This document shows positions 11,829 to 23,502 of a stretch of 64,000 bases of DNA, piece after piece (positions within the stretch are counted from its first letter, which is position 1; each line of letters opens with the position of its first letter). Source of the DNA: Rehmannia glutinosa (taxonomy: Eukaryota; Streptophyta; Magnoliopsida; Lamiales; Orobanchaceae); the NCBI GenBank assembly GCA_016081115.2, contig JABTTQ020001775.1:124001-188000 (forward strand), given 5' to 3'. The notes under the pieces are model-generated. The model saw only the letters and a list, made by a program, of their open reading frames with translations, was not told the DNA's origin and made no database searches. The position numbers and the translations under genes are program-made.

Positions 11829-14450
11829 TCAGAATAGTTCTGGATATTGATTCCTCATGTCTTCTTCCATCTCCCACGTTGCGTCTTCGTCTCGGTTGTG
11901 GTTCTGCCACCCTACTTTAACCATCGAAATCTCTCTCTTACGCAACTAACGTATCTGCTGATCAATGATCCGGATCGGCCTCTCGGTGTAGGATAGATTT
12001 TCTATTAGAGGAGGAGTATCTCGAGTGATGATATGTTTGGGATCTGGTTGATACTTCTTCAATCTCGATACGTGGAATACATGGTGCATTCCCGCATATG
12101 GTGCTGGTAACTCGAGTCGGTAGGCTAACTTCCCGATCCTCTGTAAAATTTTGTAAGGTCCAACATATCTCGGACTCAACTTGCCTCATTTCTTCGGATT
12201 GATCAATCCTTTCCGTGGTGAGAGTCTGAGAAATACTTCATCTCCGACTTCAAATTCCAAATCCTTTCTTCTCTTGTCCGCGTAACTCTTTTGGCGGCTC
12301 TGAGCTGTGCAAATCCGCTCCTTAATCAGTTGACCTTCTCCATGGCCTCCTGAACTAAGTCGACCTTTGGAATCGAGGGCGACTTTCGTTTCTCTTTCGG
12401 AGTCCATTGGTCATCAGTCTCCCAGTATAGCGGGGATCTACATTTTCGCCCATACAATGCCTCGTAGGGTGCCATCCCAATCGTGGCCTGATAGCTATTA
12501 TTGTAGGCGAACTCGGCTAATGGTAAGTGTGAATCCCATCTTCCTTGGAAATCCAATGTGCAGGCTCGCAACATATCTTCCAGGGTTTGAATCGTTCGCT
12601 CAGACTGTCCATCAGTTTGTGATGTGCTGCTGTGCTGAAACTTAGCGAGGTACCCAATTCCTCGCAAGCACTTCCAGAATCTAGAGACAAACCTCGGGTC
12701 TCTGTCTGATACTATGTCGACTGGTACTCCATGCAGTCGAATGATCTCTCGAATATAAATCTGCGCAAGTTTCTGCAAGCTATCAGTTTTCTTGATGGGC
12801 AAGAAGTGTGAAGATTTCGTGAGTCGGTCTACAACTACCCAAATAGCATCATGGCCTCCTCTGGTCCTTGGTAGATCCGTCACGAAGTCCATCGTTATGT
12901 GTTCCTATTTCCACTCGGGAATTCTCAATGGTTGTAGTAAACCAGATGGTCGTTGGTGTTCTGCTTTTACTCGTTGACAAGTCAAACATCTCGCAACGAA
13001 CTCCGCTACCTGGTTCTTCATGTTTACCCACCAATAACTCCGTTTCAAATCCTTATACATCTTGTTTCCTCCAGGATGTATAGTGTATTTCGAACGGTGT
13101 GCTTCTGCGAGGATTCTATTCCTAATATGCTCATCACTCGGTACACAAACTCGATTCCGAAATTTGATAACTCCATCTTCATGTACCGACAATTCTGATC
13201 TCTCTCCTTTAAGTATCTTCTCTTTCAGTTTCTGAAGATGTGCATCTTTCTCTTGTGCTTCCTTGATCTCATTCAGCAGATCGGGTTTAACCGAAATATT
13301 AGCACATGAAATCTGAGTATTGGTCCTTGTCAGATTCTAATTGCTCAGTTCTTCTAATGATTCCCACTCTCGAATCATAAGTCTAGCTAAGCTCGCCTTT
13401 CTGCTCAAAGCGTCAGCTACTACGTTAGCTTTCCCGGGATGGTATTGAATATCAAAGTGATAGTCCTCAATCAACTCCATCCATCTTCGTTGCCTCAGAT
13501 TGAGATCCTTCTGGGAGAATAGATACTTCAAGCTCTTATGATCCGTGAAAACCATGAATGTTGCTCCGTAGAGATAGTGTCTTCATTTCTTTAACGCGGA
13601 CACTATCGCTGCCAATTCCAAGTCATGCGTTGGATAGTTGGCTTCATACGGCTTGAGCTTTCGTGATGCATAAGTGATGACTTTTCCTTCCTGCATGAGC
13701 ACTGCTCCTAGTCCTTCCTTTGATGCATCACTATAGACGACAAAGTTTTCTGTTCCCTTTGGAAGGGCTAAGACTGGAGCTGTAGTAAGTCATTTATTCA
13801 GCTCTTGGAAACTCACCTCGCACTTGTCATTCCATTCAAACTTGACTTGCTTCTGGGTTAGTCAAGTGAACGGTCCGGCTATCTTGGAGAAGTCCTCGAT
13901 AAATCTTTGATAATATCCACCTAGTCCTAAGAAACTCCTGATCTCCGTTACAGACTCGGGTTGTTTCCATTCGACCACTGTCTGTACCTTCGAAGGATCT
14001 ACGGCGATCCCGGTGCCAGATACTATATGTCCTAAGAACGCGACTTCACTAAGCAAAAATTCGCACTTGCTGAATTTGGCATATAGCTTATGCTCTCGTA
14101 GTGTCTCCAAAACGATTTTCAGATGACGTTCATGCTCTTCTCTAGACTTAGAGTATACGAGTATGTCATCAATATATATCACTACGAATTGATCCAAATA
14201 AGGTTGAAAGACTCGATGCATCAGGTCCATAAATGCTACCGGTGCATTCGTCAGACCAAAAGGCATCACTAACAAACTCGTAGTGTCCATATCGAGTTTG
14301 AAATGCAGTTTTGGAAATGTCTCCTCCGCGGATCTTCAGTTGGTAATATCCTTGTTGTAAATCAAACTTCGAGTACACCATCGCTCCATGAAGTTGATCA
14401 AATAGTTTGTCTATCCTCGGGAGGGGATATTTGTTCTTGATGGTCATGCT
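11829..14450 (-). pseudogene. Gypsy pol remnant: RT, RNase H, integrase, chromodomain (element G)
   Basis: RT starts abruptly at MTIKNKYPLPRID (about 14450), continues through FDLQQGYYQ and VMPFGLTNAP, and keeps the catalytic YIDDILVYS. RNase H follows with SDASKEGLG and FTDHKSLKY (13337-13800). Integrase shows the zinc-binding H-H-C-C region at 12905-13192 (HPGGNKMY ... CLTCQRVK) and the core at 12326-12892, with the first Asp in FVTDLP, the second in SDRDPRF and Glu in QSERTIQ. The C-terminus (11829-12179) holds GPYKILQRIG and the chromodomain residues ATWE and YPELF, then stop. Frameshifts near 14270 and 12190, and stops near 13330, 13585 and 13860, inactivate it. Upstream homology ends suddenly; the RT N-terminus, protease and gag are absent. 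Confidence 0.9.
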
Positions 14451-14736
14451 ATCTTGAAGTGTTAATTGCGATCCACGAGTAAATGAATACAATAATTATT
14501 CGCGTAAGGCAAGTTATATCGTAGGGAAAGTAACAACAAACACAAGACACTGAATAAATAGCAAAAGGCATATCCATTAATGTAAAACTTGAATACACCC
14601 ATAGTACAACAATAGTAACACTGAGTCAAAGATACATCTGAACCAAAATACAACTGAATCTAATACAATAGAAAGTAAGGTACAACACTGGAATAAGCGT
14701 CTACAACAATGAAAGTACAACTGACAATCAAACTAA

Positions 14737-15453
14737 CTAATCAGTGAGATCGCCATCATTGTCACTCGCAGCTATGTCCATAATCGGGGCCTGGTCGGGC
14801 TGAGGTGGTGCCTCGACCTCAGGCCAATCAACGAATTCCAACCATTGCTCGAATCCCTGTGCATCATCAAGTGGAACAGCCTCAAGTGCCTCAGGCTCTC
14901 CGACCTCGACTGGATCCTCTTCAGGATCCTCCTCGGGGTCCTCCTCAGCGTCGGGTATGGGCTCCACCTCAGGTGGTGGCAATGGTTGTGGATTAGCTTC
15001 CAAAGCAGCCTCCAGAGCAGCGTCTCTCTGAGCTAGGGCATGTGTAAGGTCCTCTATCACTGTCATCTGCTTGATGAGGGTCTCCTCCAAGCGCTCAACG
15101 GTGTCACGAGATATGCGGGCGTCAATCTCCCACTTCTGGCGGCCGTCACTTGCCCTCTTCATTTTATCTCGCACATTATCCAGGCGCTCCTGGATATTCT
15201 GTATCTGATCCTCCCGCGCTCGTATGGTGTTGTCGCGGTCCTTAATGATAATGGCCAACTCGCTCTTTTCATCTTGGCTCCTTGTCAAGCGCTGTGTCAG
15301 GTCCCTGGTACGCTGGCGCTCCTCGGATAGCTCTGAGGTTGCTCGAACACTCTCCCAGTGCCAGTGAATCATAAGTGCCCGGAAGTACTCCCTCTCAGCA
15401 CGGGCATGAAAAACGTCCCACCAAGAAGGTGGCGCCGGCTCCATCTTGATCAA
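14737..15453 (-). CDS. 238-aa coiled-coil/acidic ORF in the gag position of element G
   Basis: This is an intact frame starting MIKMEPAPPSWWDVF, about 290 bases downstream of the PBS, where gag is expected. Residues 10-35 are aromatic (WWDVF, YFRALMIHWHW). Residues 35-150 form a long charged heptad-type coiled coil. Residues 150-238 are acidic and proline-rich, with repeats of the EEDPEEDP kind and an end in DNDGDLTD. There is no zinc knuckle, no protease DTG and no classical gag block. It is uninterrupted although the neighbouring pol is full of stops. It could be the structural or regulatory protein of a non-autonomous element that recombined with a Tekay-type 3' half. I do not recognise a named family. 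The 286 bases downstream (14451-14736) are non-coding. Confidence 0.65.
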   Translation of the reverse strand: MIKMEPAPPSWWDVFHARAEREYFRALMIHWHWESVRATSELSEERQRTRDLTQRLTRSQDEKSELAIIIKDRDNTIRAREDQIQNIQERLDNVRDKMKRASDGRQKWEIDARISRDTVERLEETLIKQMTVIEDLTHALAQRDAALEAALEANPQPLPPPEVEPIPDAEEDPEEDPEEDPVEVGEPEALEAVPLDDAQGFEQWLEFVDWPEVEAPPQPDQAPIMDIAASDNDGDLTD

Positions 15454-15732
15454 ACAAAACTAACGCGGATCAGTCAAAGGTAAAGGAAAGATAAGGAGAG
15501 AATAAGGAAAGCAAGAACAAAGAAAGTCGGTCAAGAATCAACTAAGGCAAGACAAGTATGACTATGGAACCTCAAAATATGTGTTCTAACTTAGTTCAAA
15601 CATCAATAAGACGGTTCTATGCCAATTTGAAATCGATTTCACACTTAATGAGTCAAGTCGCGATACTACCCAACACAGACCAAGGGTCCTATCCTGGGTT
15701 AGCTCGGTGTAAGTTTTCTTCTTACTAGCCGA
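15454..15732 (-). other. Untranslated leader of element G
   Basis: Non-coding sequence between the PBS and the start codon of the 238-aa ORF. No ORF is present. It is compatible with a retrotransposon 5' leader carrying packaging signals, but no specific signal can be named. Confidence 0.55.
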
Positions 15733-15744
15733 GCTCTGATACCA
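15733..15744 (-). other. Primer-binding site of element G (tRNA-Met)
   Basis: The minus strand reads TGGTATCAGAGCTCGG, complementary to the 3' end of plant initiator tRNA-Met. It lies 7 bases from the LTR end at 15752. Confidence 0.88.
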
Positions 15745-15751
15745 CTCTAAC

Positions 15752-18700
15752 TATCACGCCCCAAACGGGACGCGACGACGATCCACAACTTAAATACAAA
15801 TAAACCAACAGCTTAGACGAATATCAATGAAAACCCAAATAAACAGAGTCAAATAGCAGCGGAAATAAAATAACATAGGTACAAATTACAACTTACAGTC
15901 TCACAATTATCCGAATTACATCCCCGAAATCAACTACATATAACAACTTAATAGTCAAAGGGTCCAACGCCCTTCAATTACAGACCGAATGAAAAGAAAA
16001 TAAAATAGTCCAACAACAATAAAAAGAAACGAGTCCATCAACAACAACAACAACAGGACGGGTAGTGAGTCCAAGATCAGTCCTCATCTAAAGGTTAGGC
16101 AGATGGGGTGACAATCTCGGTGGATGGGGGCTCAATCCGTAGTCTTGATTATATGAAAACGCGTGTTGCATGAATTCAAGATCTTCAACGATAAAATATT
16201 TAAGTCCTCATCTAAAGGTTAGAAAAAAGATGGGGATGAGACAAATAATGGATGCGTAAATCTCGGTTGGATGGGGTGATGTGATTTTATTTTTGCAAAG
16301 TGTGGCTCCTAAATATTTAAAAGTTTTTAAAGCGAGTTTATTATTGAAACTTTTAATGATTTTATATGAAAACGCGTGATATATGATGCATGAATTCACA
16401 CACTTGGGTTTTATTTTCAACAAAATTGGACCAAAAGCGTCGTGATAAAATATTTAAGTAATATACTTATAAGATATTTTAAGAAAATAGTTCGTGGTCA
16501 CACAAGCACTATGTGATTCAAGCAAGACATGTAGGATTGCATACGGAATGTAACGCCAATCCTATGCAAGACAAATAATGGATGCGTATGGATTTATACG
16601 CCAACCAAAACAATACAAGTAGCGGTTGCATACTTAAATTTTGTAGCGCCAACTTGAAATGGTCCTGTAGATTTTAACCCAAGAGGAGCCTATGGATCAA
16701 TCATGTGGAGTTTTGGAGCAACCAAGACAACAATTGAGAGCGATTCCTTCAAACACTTGGTTCTTCCTTGTAACTCCCCGAGCAAGATGGTCTAGGCTAT
16801 TCTTGATTACACTTGCACTCAATTGTATCACCTTATCGCTCCATAGGCAAAGACAAAATCCACACTGGGTGAAGAGCTAGCAAGGTAATCTCGGATTTGT
16901 CATAATCATGATTATACCTCAAGAAGTAATCTCAAAGGTGGTGTTGACCCGCTTCAAGGTGTTGTAAGTTGGACACTTTTTCCGTCCCTCGGTGGGTTGA
17001 ACCTCTTTAAATCGGCGTGTGGATTAGGACGATTCGGGGCTTAAATCGAAAAGATGGAAGAGTGGAATAGCGGCCGAGCTGTCCGGTTCCATCCCCGACG
17101 TATCCATTTCACGATCGCTGAGCAAAGACAAAACACCAAGTTGACTCGATTTGTCAGAAAGTAAATACAAGTTCTTGGGTAGTCAATCGAGGAAGAGTGG
17201 AATAGCGGCAATCCCGGTTCCATCCCCGACGTATTATTGATTCAGGCGGGAAAGTAAATACAAGTTCAGTAGTCCAGAAAGTATTATTGATTCAAAAAAC
17301 CGGAAAAAACGCGAGTGGCAATTATGGCGTTGGTGGAGTTATTGAATGAAGACGATTATCGGAAGGATAATAAACCTTTCGATATCTTGAAAGATTAGGT
17401 GGAACATAAGTCCCGTTATAGATTCAAAATCGCAAGACGAGGAAGTCATTCCGCGATCGGGTATTAATCGGTCAAGACGATCCGATAAGTCAAGGGGTTT
17501 TTGAGAAAATACAATATTTTAATTAATAATTAAGGTCACAAGATCCAGGGTTGTTGTAGTAAAAGGAAAATAATTTGGGTTAGGTCCTTGATAAAAAGAA
17601 AATTTACGATTAGCCCCGTTTTGTAAAAACTAATACTTTTGGGGTTACAAATTGAATAAATAAATATCCCGACCTTAAACAATTATGAGGTCAGTTTCTA
17701 AAATCTCTAAATTGTTCAGAGATTCAGGTTTTTAAGGTTTTGAGGTCGAGTTTTTATAAAATTCTCACATTGGCCCCAAATTTGTAAAAATTGTCATTTC
17801 GGGCCCTTAGTTTAAAATAATTGGAACTCACAAACCGGAAGGGCTTTTAATTTGATTCTAGTTGAAAAATGTCACTAAGGTTAGTAGGATATTGGGACAA
17901 AATCAGTTTTTAAAAGAAATAAGTTTAGGTCCTTTAACTTTTGAAAATCTCATTTTTGTCTCATTTTGAAGTAATTGCCTTTATGGCTTTTAGGGGTCCA
18001 ATTGTTATGAAATTGGAACCTTGGGTCCAAAATATAATTAGGTTATAGTTAAATTAGTATTTCCAGGTGCATGGGCTGCATAAGTCCTGGAAATTTCATT
18101 TGGGTCCTCAAGTTTAATCTTTTACTCTTTAGTCCCTCAATTTTAGTAAAATTACTTTCCAAGATCTAAACACTTGGATTTTTGGAATACATTTAAAATA
18201 TGTCATTTCCAGTCCCTTAAGAGTGAAAATTTCAAATTTTGAAAGTAAGGTCTGGTACAGTTTCAAAAATTATAAAGTAGCCCTCAAACTTCTAAAATGT
18301 TACAATCTAGTCCTTGGGCTTTTAAAGGTTGATTTTATTTATCTTAAAACTCTTAAAACTTTATTAAAATGTCCAAAAGTCATTTTTGAACCTGAGTACA
18401 GTCCCAAATTCGAAATTTGTAGAGGGGTCCTTTAAGTTTTATTTTATTGCAATTTAGTCCACCAACTTTCCATTTTTGCATTTTAAGTCCAAAATTGAAA
18501 TTTAATCAATTATGCTCGACTTGTCCAGGTTATAAGTCATCCAAAACATGGATTTCAAAGATCATACACATGCATGTCCAATACATACAAGAATTCATCA
18601 AATAGATCATTAAATTGTACATGCATGCACCTAAAGTTCAATAATTAGCAATTTTGAGCAACACTTGAGAAATTTCATGACTTGATACATAAAATTGACA

Positions 18701-20326
18701 TTCATTACATAAATTATATATCTCAAGGGCTCATGATCAAAATTCTACATGCATTTTAACAAAAGCACCTAGAAGTTGAAAGAGTTTTTCCACCCACCTT
18801 AAAATTGGAAAATTGTGAAATAAAAGGATAAATTTCACAACTTTGGATGAGGTCACTTAGGTCAGCCCCTAAGTCAAGAAATATCAACAATTTGGAGTTA
18901 GAAAAATGTGAGGAAAATTAAGGAGAAAAAGAAGGAGATAAGAAAACTGGAAAGACTATACTTTACCTTGTGTAGTAGGTGATTTGAAACTAGTTGAAGC
19001 TTCAAATTTGGGATTTTTGGTTCAACTCCAAAATCACCTAAGGTCAGCCCCTATTTCTCAAAAATTAAAAAGGGGTGTTAAAATTTGAAAAAAAATAGGA
19101 AGAAGAAGAAAGAAGGGTTCTAGTGTCCAATTCTTACCTTGTAGTCCAATTTTCTCTACTAATTATTCTTCAAGTCTTCAAATTTCACCACCATGCATGC
19201 ATGTCTCCAAGTGGTCTTATAAGTACCTCAAAATCCAAAATATAAACTTAAATTAAAAGGAGAAGGTGATGAGTAGTAAGATTTTAAGTTGAATTGAGGA
19301 GTGAAATTTCTTACCTTGAGATAAGGGGGTGTTCGAAATTTTTGTTTTTAAGTAGGAAGATAGTTTGTTTTGATTTAGATGTTTGGAGAAAGAAAGTGTG
19401 TTTGATGTTAGGAAGAAGATGTTCTTGAAGGTTTGAAGGTAGGCTTGAAGATGTGAAGAACTTGTGTTTGAATTTTTGAAGATGTGAAGAAGTGGTACTT
19501 GAAGATATGAAGAACTTATGTTTGAAGGTTTGAAGATGTGAAGAGTTGGTGTTTGATGATGTGAATGATTTTTAGAGAGAGGTTAGAGAGAAGGAGGAGA
19601 ATTTGCTTGAGAATTAAAATGTGTTGGATGAAAAATGAAATTTTTGTGTAAAATTGGTCATATTGGCCGTGTACTAGGGAGAGAGAGAGAGAGGAATTTT
19701 TTTGTTTAATTGTTGTCTTGAATTTTGATTCTTGCATGGGAGACAAAATGCAAGTCAAAGGTATGGGCATGAGATGGGTTTGAATGGAATGTTGGGAAGA
19801 CTCCAACATGTTGGGAAATTTAATAATAAAGAATTTATATATGAGATGATGTGTATAATGTTTGAATTAATGGTATAATTATACACAAGATGACTAATAT
19901 AAGGTGTAAGTGTACAAGAGTTGGATGATATTTCTACTCCAAAAATATCATTATGGCCGTCCACTATAGGGGCAAATTGGTAATTCCATATATTTTTTTT
20001 GTCCCAAATTTGATGATAATAGTTGAAATATATCAATCTCCAAAATAATTAGTGATTTACTTGATCACTTATAAGTCTCATAATCACTTACACTAAATCA
20101 AAAAATAGTAATAACGATCAATTACTACAAAATAGAATACAAGTGATCATTAATGCAAAATAGAATTAATAAAGATCATGATCACAAGTAATAAATAAAA
20201 TGAAATAAAATGCAAAATATATATGTTATTAATAATTACCCGTCAAAGTGATGCGGTAAAATAGTCGATCAATTACATAGACGACAAAAGGATCAATCAT
20301 AGTTCGGAAAAATCGGGGGCTTCACA
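15752..20326 (-). repeat. 5' LTR of element G (4575 bp, with internal insertions)
   Basis: Boundaries are the PBS-side end GGGGCGTGATA (15752) and the outer end TGTGAAGCCC (20326). The terminal CA has become TA. The U3 third (18393-20326) is duplicated at 9796-11789. The inner two thirds contain two blocks that look added: a piece resembling a family-2 LTR (about 16655-17060), and local duplications in which TCCTCATCTAAAGG recurs at 16081 and 16205 and GGTTCCATCCCCGACGTAT recurs near 17085 and 17217. No coding sequence is supported in this LTR. Confidence 0.85.
16655..17060 (+). repeat. Degraded family-2 LTR fragment inside the 5' LTR of G
   Basis: Blocks occur in the same order as in the R-U5 half of the D and E LTRs: GTAGATTTT...CAAGAGGAGCCTATG, GTTTTGGAGCAACCAA, GGTCTAGGCTATTCTTG, AAGGTGGTGTTG, CTTCAAGGTGTTGTAAGTT, GGTGGGTTGAACCTC, and ATCGAAAAGATGG at the end. 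Unrelated sequence separates the blocks and most of the hairpin array is missing. Either an old solo-LTR insertion decayed, or the assembly blended two repeats here. Confidence 0.6.
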
Positions 20327-20986
20327 AGTAGCTTCAGTAGTTTGTGACTGAAAAGCAATATTTTTTCTTTTGTCCCGTGTTTGATGCTCCGCTTGCTGCG
20401 CCAAATTCAACTCAAAGGTTTGCAAAATTCCCATAAGTTCATCGAGTCGAAGAGTGTCTGTATTTTTAGTTTCCTCGATGGTGTAAACCTTGACATTTAA
20501 CCTTTCCGGAAGTGACCGCATAACTTTGCTTACCAATCGTTCATTACTAATGGGATCTCCGAGTGCTTGAGACTCATTAGCAATATCACAAATTTTGGCA
20601 TTGTATGAGGCTATGGTCTCATCCTCTTCCATTCTCAAATTTTCAAACCGATTTGTAAGGAGTCTCAACTTGGTTCTTCGAACACTTACCATTCCTTCAC
20701 AATGAAGTTGCAAGGCATCCCATGCATCCTTTGCAGAAATGCAGTTTGAGATAACCATAAAAAGATTCATATCCACGGCACAAAATATGGAGTTTAGTGC
20801 CTTGGAATTAAAGTTGGCCACTTGAATCTCATCAATTACTTTAGGAGGAGTCCATCCGGTGAGGATAGATCGCCATGCACGTTCATCCAGTGATTTTATG
20901 TAAGCCCTCATCTTTACTTTCCAAATGGAATAGTTTGTACCATCAAGAATAGGAGGCCGAATCAATGAACTTCCTTGGATCTCCAT
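20327..20986 (-). pseudogene. Truncated copia gag of element H
   Basis: The first ATG is at 20986 (MEIQGSSLIRPPIL). The N-terminus has the LDGTNYSIWK motif of copia gag proteins (DUF4219 type). The UBN2-type gag block follows, with AKDAWDALQ, a RFENLRMEEDETI-like segment, LVSKVMRSLPER and ETKNTDTLRLDELMG. This region forms the capsid of virus-like particles. The frame is open for all 220 codons and ends where the LTR of G begins; the zinc knuckle and pol are absent. The lack of internal stops suggests the gag was intact when G landed in it. Confidence 0.82.
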
Positions 20987-21037
20987 TGTAAAACACTGCA
21001 AAACAACACAGGATCACACTTAGTAGAGCCAAGTGTA

Positions 21038-21051
21038 GGCTCTTGATACCA
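21038..21051 (-). other. Primer-binding site of element H (tRNA-Met)
   Basis: The minus strand reads TGGTATCAAGAGCC, 2 bases from the LTR end at 21054, the usual spacing in copia elements. Confidence 0.82.
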
Positions 21052-21053
21052 AT

Positions 21054-21909
21054 TGAAAGAATTTAAGGGGGTGAATTCTGAAGTTGCAGTGAGTGTTGTG
21101 CAGAGTGTTGCCAACACCTCAGATAACACAGGGGAAGACTTTATGGCTAAAACACAATGCACATTAATATCATGAAAGACTGAATATAGCAAGATGAAAA
21201 TGAACACAATGTTTTAGTTTTTGCACAAGTATATAAAAATATACTTATGCGGTGGGTCTAATCACTAATTGAAATGTGTACAAAATACAAAATAAAAACA
21301 AGACAAAAGCTCCCCTTTTGGTTTTGTTCCGTAAATTACATTCACTCTAAATGTGAGATTCCTCAGGTTCAATCTTTATAGCTCTTCACTACAAAAGAAA
21401 GGCTCTCTCGAAAATCACAAGAAAAATAAGATCTAGGGAAGTTGTTGTCAAGTGTGTCGTCACACTTCTGACCACACTTCACACCTTCCAGCAAAGTTTA
21501 TGTGACAGCTGAAATGGATTGATTCTTCTTCTCTCTAATGCTCTCAGCAAATTGACCTGCGTTTCTCCAGCATTTGCAGAGTTTAAATAGTTGTAGAAGA
21601 CATCCATCCACCTGTAAAAGACAACACAAAGATAGCACTAACACAACAAATGTTAATGGGTTAGTAGGTTAGCACATGGATAGTATGTTAGCACATGTGT
21701 TAGTGGAATGTACAAGATAAAGAGATAAACATGATATGGGTTAGAACATGGGATATGGGTTAGTGGAATGTACAAGATAAAGAGATAAACAAGAGTTAGG
21801 GGTTAGAACATGGGATATGGGTTAGTTGAATAAATAAATTGTCAAGTGGAAGCATGGTCATAAAGGCAAAAAATAAATATGGTTGAAATATAGAATTTCA
21901 ACACCAACA
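21054..21909 (-). repeat. LTR of element H
   Basis: The minus strand begins TGTTGGTGTTG (21909) and ends TTCTTTCA (21054), 856 bp with TG...CA ends. A polypurine tract (AAAAAAAGGGGGAGAT on the minus strand, 21910-21926) abuts the outer end, as expected for a 3' LTR, while the PBS on the other side is as expected for a 5' LTR. Inside are near-duplicate segments with GATATGGGTTAGTGGAATG near 21680-21830. Confidence 0.8.
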
Positions 21910-22990
21910 ATCTCCCCCTTTTTTTGCCTATCTGGACAAAACCTGCACAAGAACAATATTATCTCAACAAACCATACACCACAATAAATAAAATAAACTC
22001 CCCCTAAAACTAATAACAAGAAATCTAATAAACTAACTAGTGACAGTCCATCATCTCCTTCTCAAGAACCCCAATTCCTTCAGTGTTGCCAAAAGTGTTG
22101 TCAACACATGTCGCAACACCTTATGTACCACCTTCTTCACCAACTGTTTCATGCTCGATTTTCCACAAACCTATTTTTGTGCATAATCTTCTACCCCTTT
22201 TTGTTAAGAAAGGAAGACATATCTCTCCCTCAAATGATTATATAATTCAGTTCAAGGGCCGTGAAGAAATAATAACACAATAAGAAGAAGAAACAAATGA
22301 AACAGTAGCTTAGAAAACCATAAGAAAACTTCAAGAATAGAAACTTGGAGAAGATGAAAGTTTTTTTTTTTTGGTTTTTGGTTTGTTGAAGATTTGTTTT
22401 TGTTTTTTTTTTAAAGAAAAAATGAATGATACTCAAACAATCTGAAAATTCTTTTGATGTGAAAAACACTTGATGGATATGAAATTTAAGGCAATATATT
22501 AACCATATAAAACAGTCTACGAAGTGCAGTTAATATCCTGATTTCCAGATTTTAACTCCCCCATTTTTCAAGCCACTGACAACAAACACCAGTATATAGG
22601 AAAACGAGTAAGAAAGAGTAATCACCACATATTTCCTCTGAAAATCAAATTAGAAATATACTCACTATTTATGCATGTCCTAATTATGCCTGAAAATATG
22701 CAAAATCTGAAAATAAAACGAAGAAAAAAAAAATATGCAAGCAAGCACACACAAAAAAATGAAAACAAAATCATAAGGTGTTCATAGAAGGTGTTGGCCA
22801 CATCTGGCTAACACTTTTCAGATTTCATCAAATTCGAAAATTCATGGCCATACTCAGATTTATGAGGAATTTTCCTTGCACAAATTCATACAATCCCAAA
22901 TTTATGAGGAATTGTAGATATCATGTACTCTGTTTTTTTACTGAATTTTTGTTTTTTTTTATAAAGTATTTTAGTTTTGCTTTTATTTTT
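21910..22990. other. Non-coding flank next to LTR H, possibly 3' tail of a tandem copy
   Basis: The polypurine tract at its left edge fits the 3' untranslated end of an upstream copia element on the minus strand. Beyond it the sequence is AT-rich with poly-T runs (22361, 22395) and no frame with recognisable protein motifs. I cannot identify pol remnants, so the tandem-copy reading stays tentative. Confidence 0.35.
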
Positions 22991-23424
22991 TACGAAGGTA
23001 GTTAATTCCGTCATAATACCGACGGAAAATGTGCATGTATATATTTTTACTTACGGAGACCTATTTCATCGTTAACCTTTTTTTTTATTTTTTTAAAAAA
23101 ACAATTACCAATGAAAATTGATGTTATCAGCAATTACATAGGAATTTTTCGGTCGGTAAATTATTTTATCATTATTTAATTTTTTTACTGTTAGAACTTT
23201 TTATCTATCAGTAAATTAAATTTATATTTTTATATATTTTTTTATTTTTACCAATTGAATATTGAATAGTCGATAAATTTATTTTATATATTGTTTTATA
23301 TTTTTAATTGTTTGTGAACATAATATGATTTTCAAACTATATAAAATATAATATAATATTTGATATATATATATTGTATAATATAATTTAATACATACAA
23401 TATATAATATAATTTTTATACAAC

Positions 23425-23470
<46 letters not shown>

Positions 23471-23475
23471 GTATA
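23425..23475. repeat. AT dinucleotide microsatellite
   Basis: An uninterrupted (TA)n run of about 30 bases is followed by (TATG)n and GTATATA. It lies within a generally AT-rich repeat segment. Confidence 0.85.
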
Positions 23476-23502
23476 TAAAACAAAGCAAAAGTTGTAATAA
23501 GA

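Larger units (their letters stand above)
9796..20326 (-). mobile_element. Element G: rearranged Ty3/gypsy chromovirus (Tekay-like)
   Basis: From right to left it runs: 5' LTR (15752-20326), PBS (15733-15744), leader, a 238-codon ORF, a non-coding junction, RT-RNase H-integrase-chromodomain (to 11829), polypurine tract and a truncated 3' LTR (9796-11789). The chromodomain at the integrase C-terminus and LTR ends of the TGTGAAGCCC and GGGGCGTGATA type point to the Tekay/Del lineage. The internal region is only about 4 kb, because gag, protease and the start of RT are missing. It sits inside the gag gene of copia element H on its right. Its left end is lost, so no target duplication can be scored. 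Confidence 0.85.
20327..21909 (-). mobile_element. Element H: 5' end of another Ty1/copia retrotransposon
   Basis: LTR, tRNA-Met primer-binding site and the first 220 codons of a gag gene lie in the correct order on the minus strand. The rest is cut off at 20326 by the LTR of gypsy element G. No continuation of H is found left of G, whose own left end is also truncated, so a deletion must have removed it. The LTR (856 bp) and gag differ from both Sirevirus families here. Confidence 0.8.

Noticed and set aside
14805..15330. Plus-strand ORFs in the 238-aa ORF region of G
   Set aside because: Shadows of the minus-strand ORF; they lack the coiled-coil regularity and do not fit the element order.
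16208..16423. 71-codon minus-strand ORF in the LTR of G
   Set aside because: AT-rich chance frame in a duplicated LTR segment; no motif and no counterpart in the other LTR.
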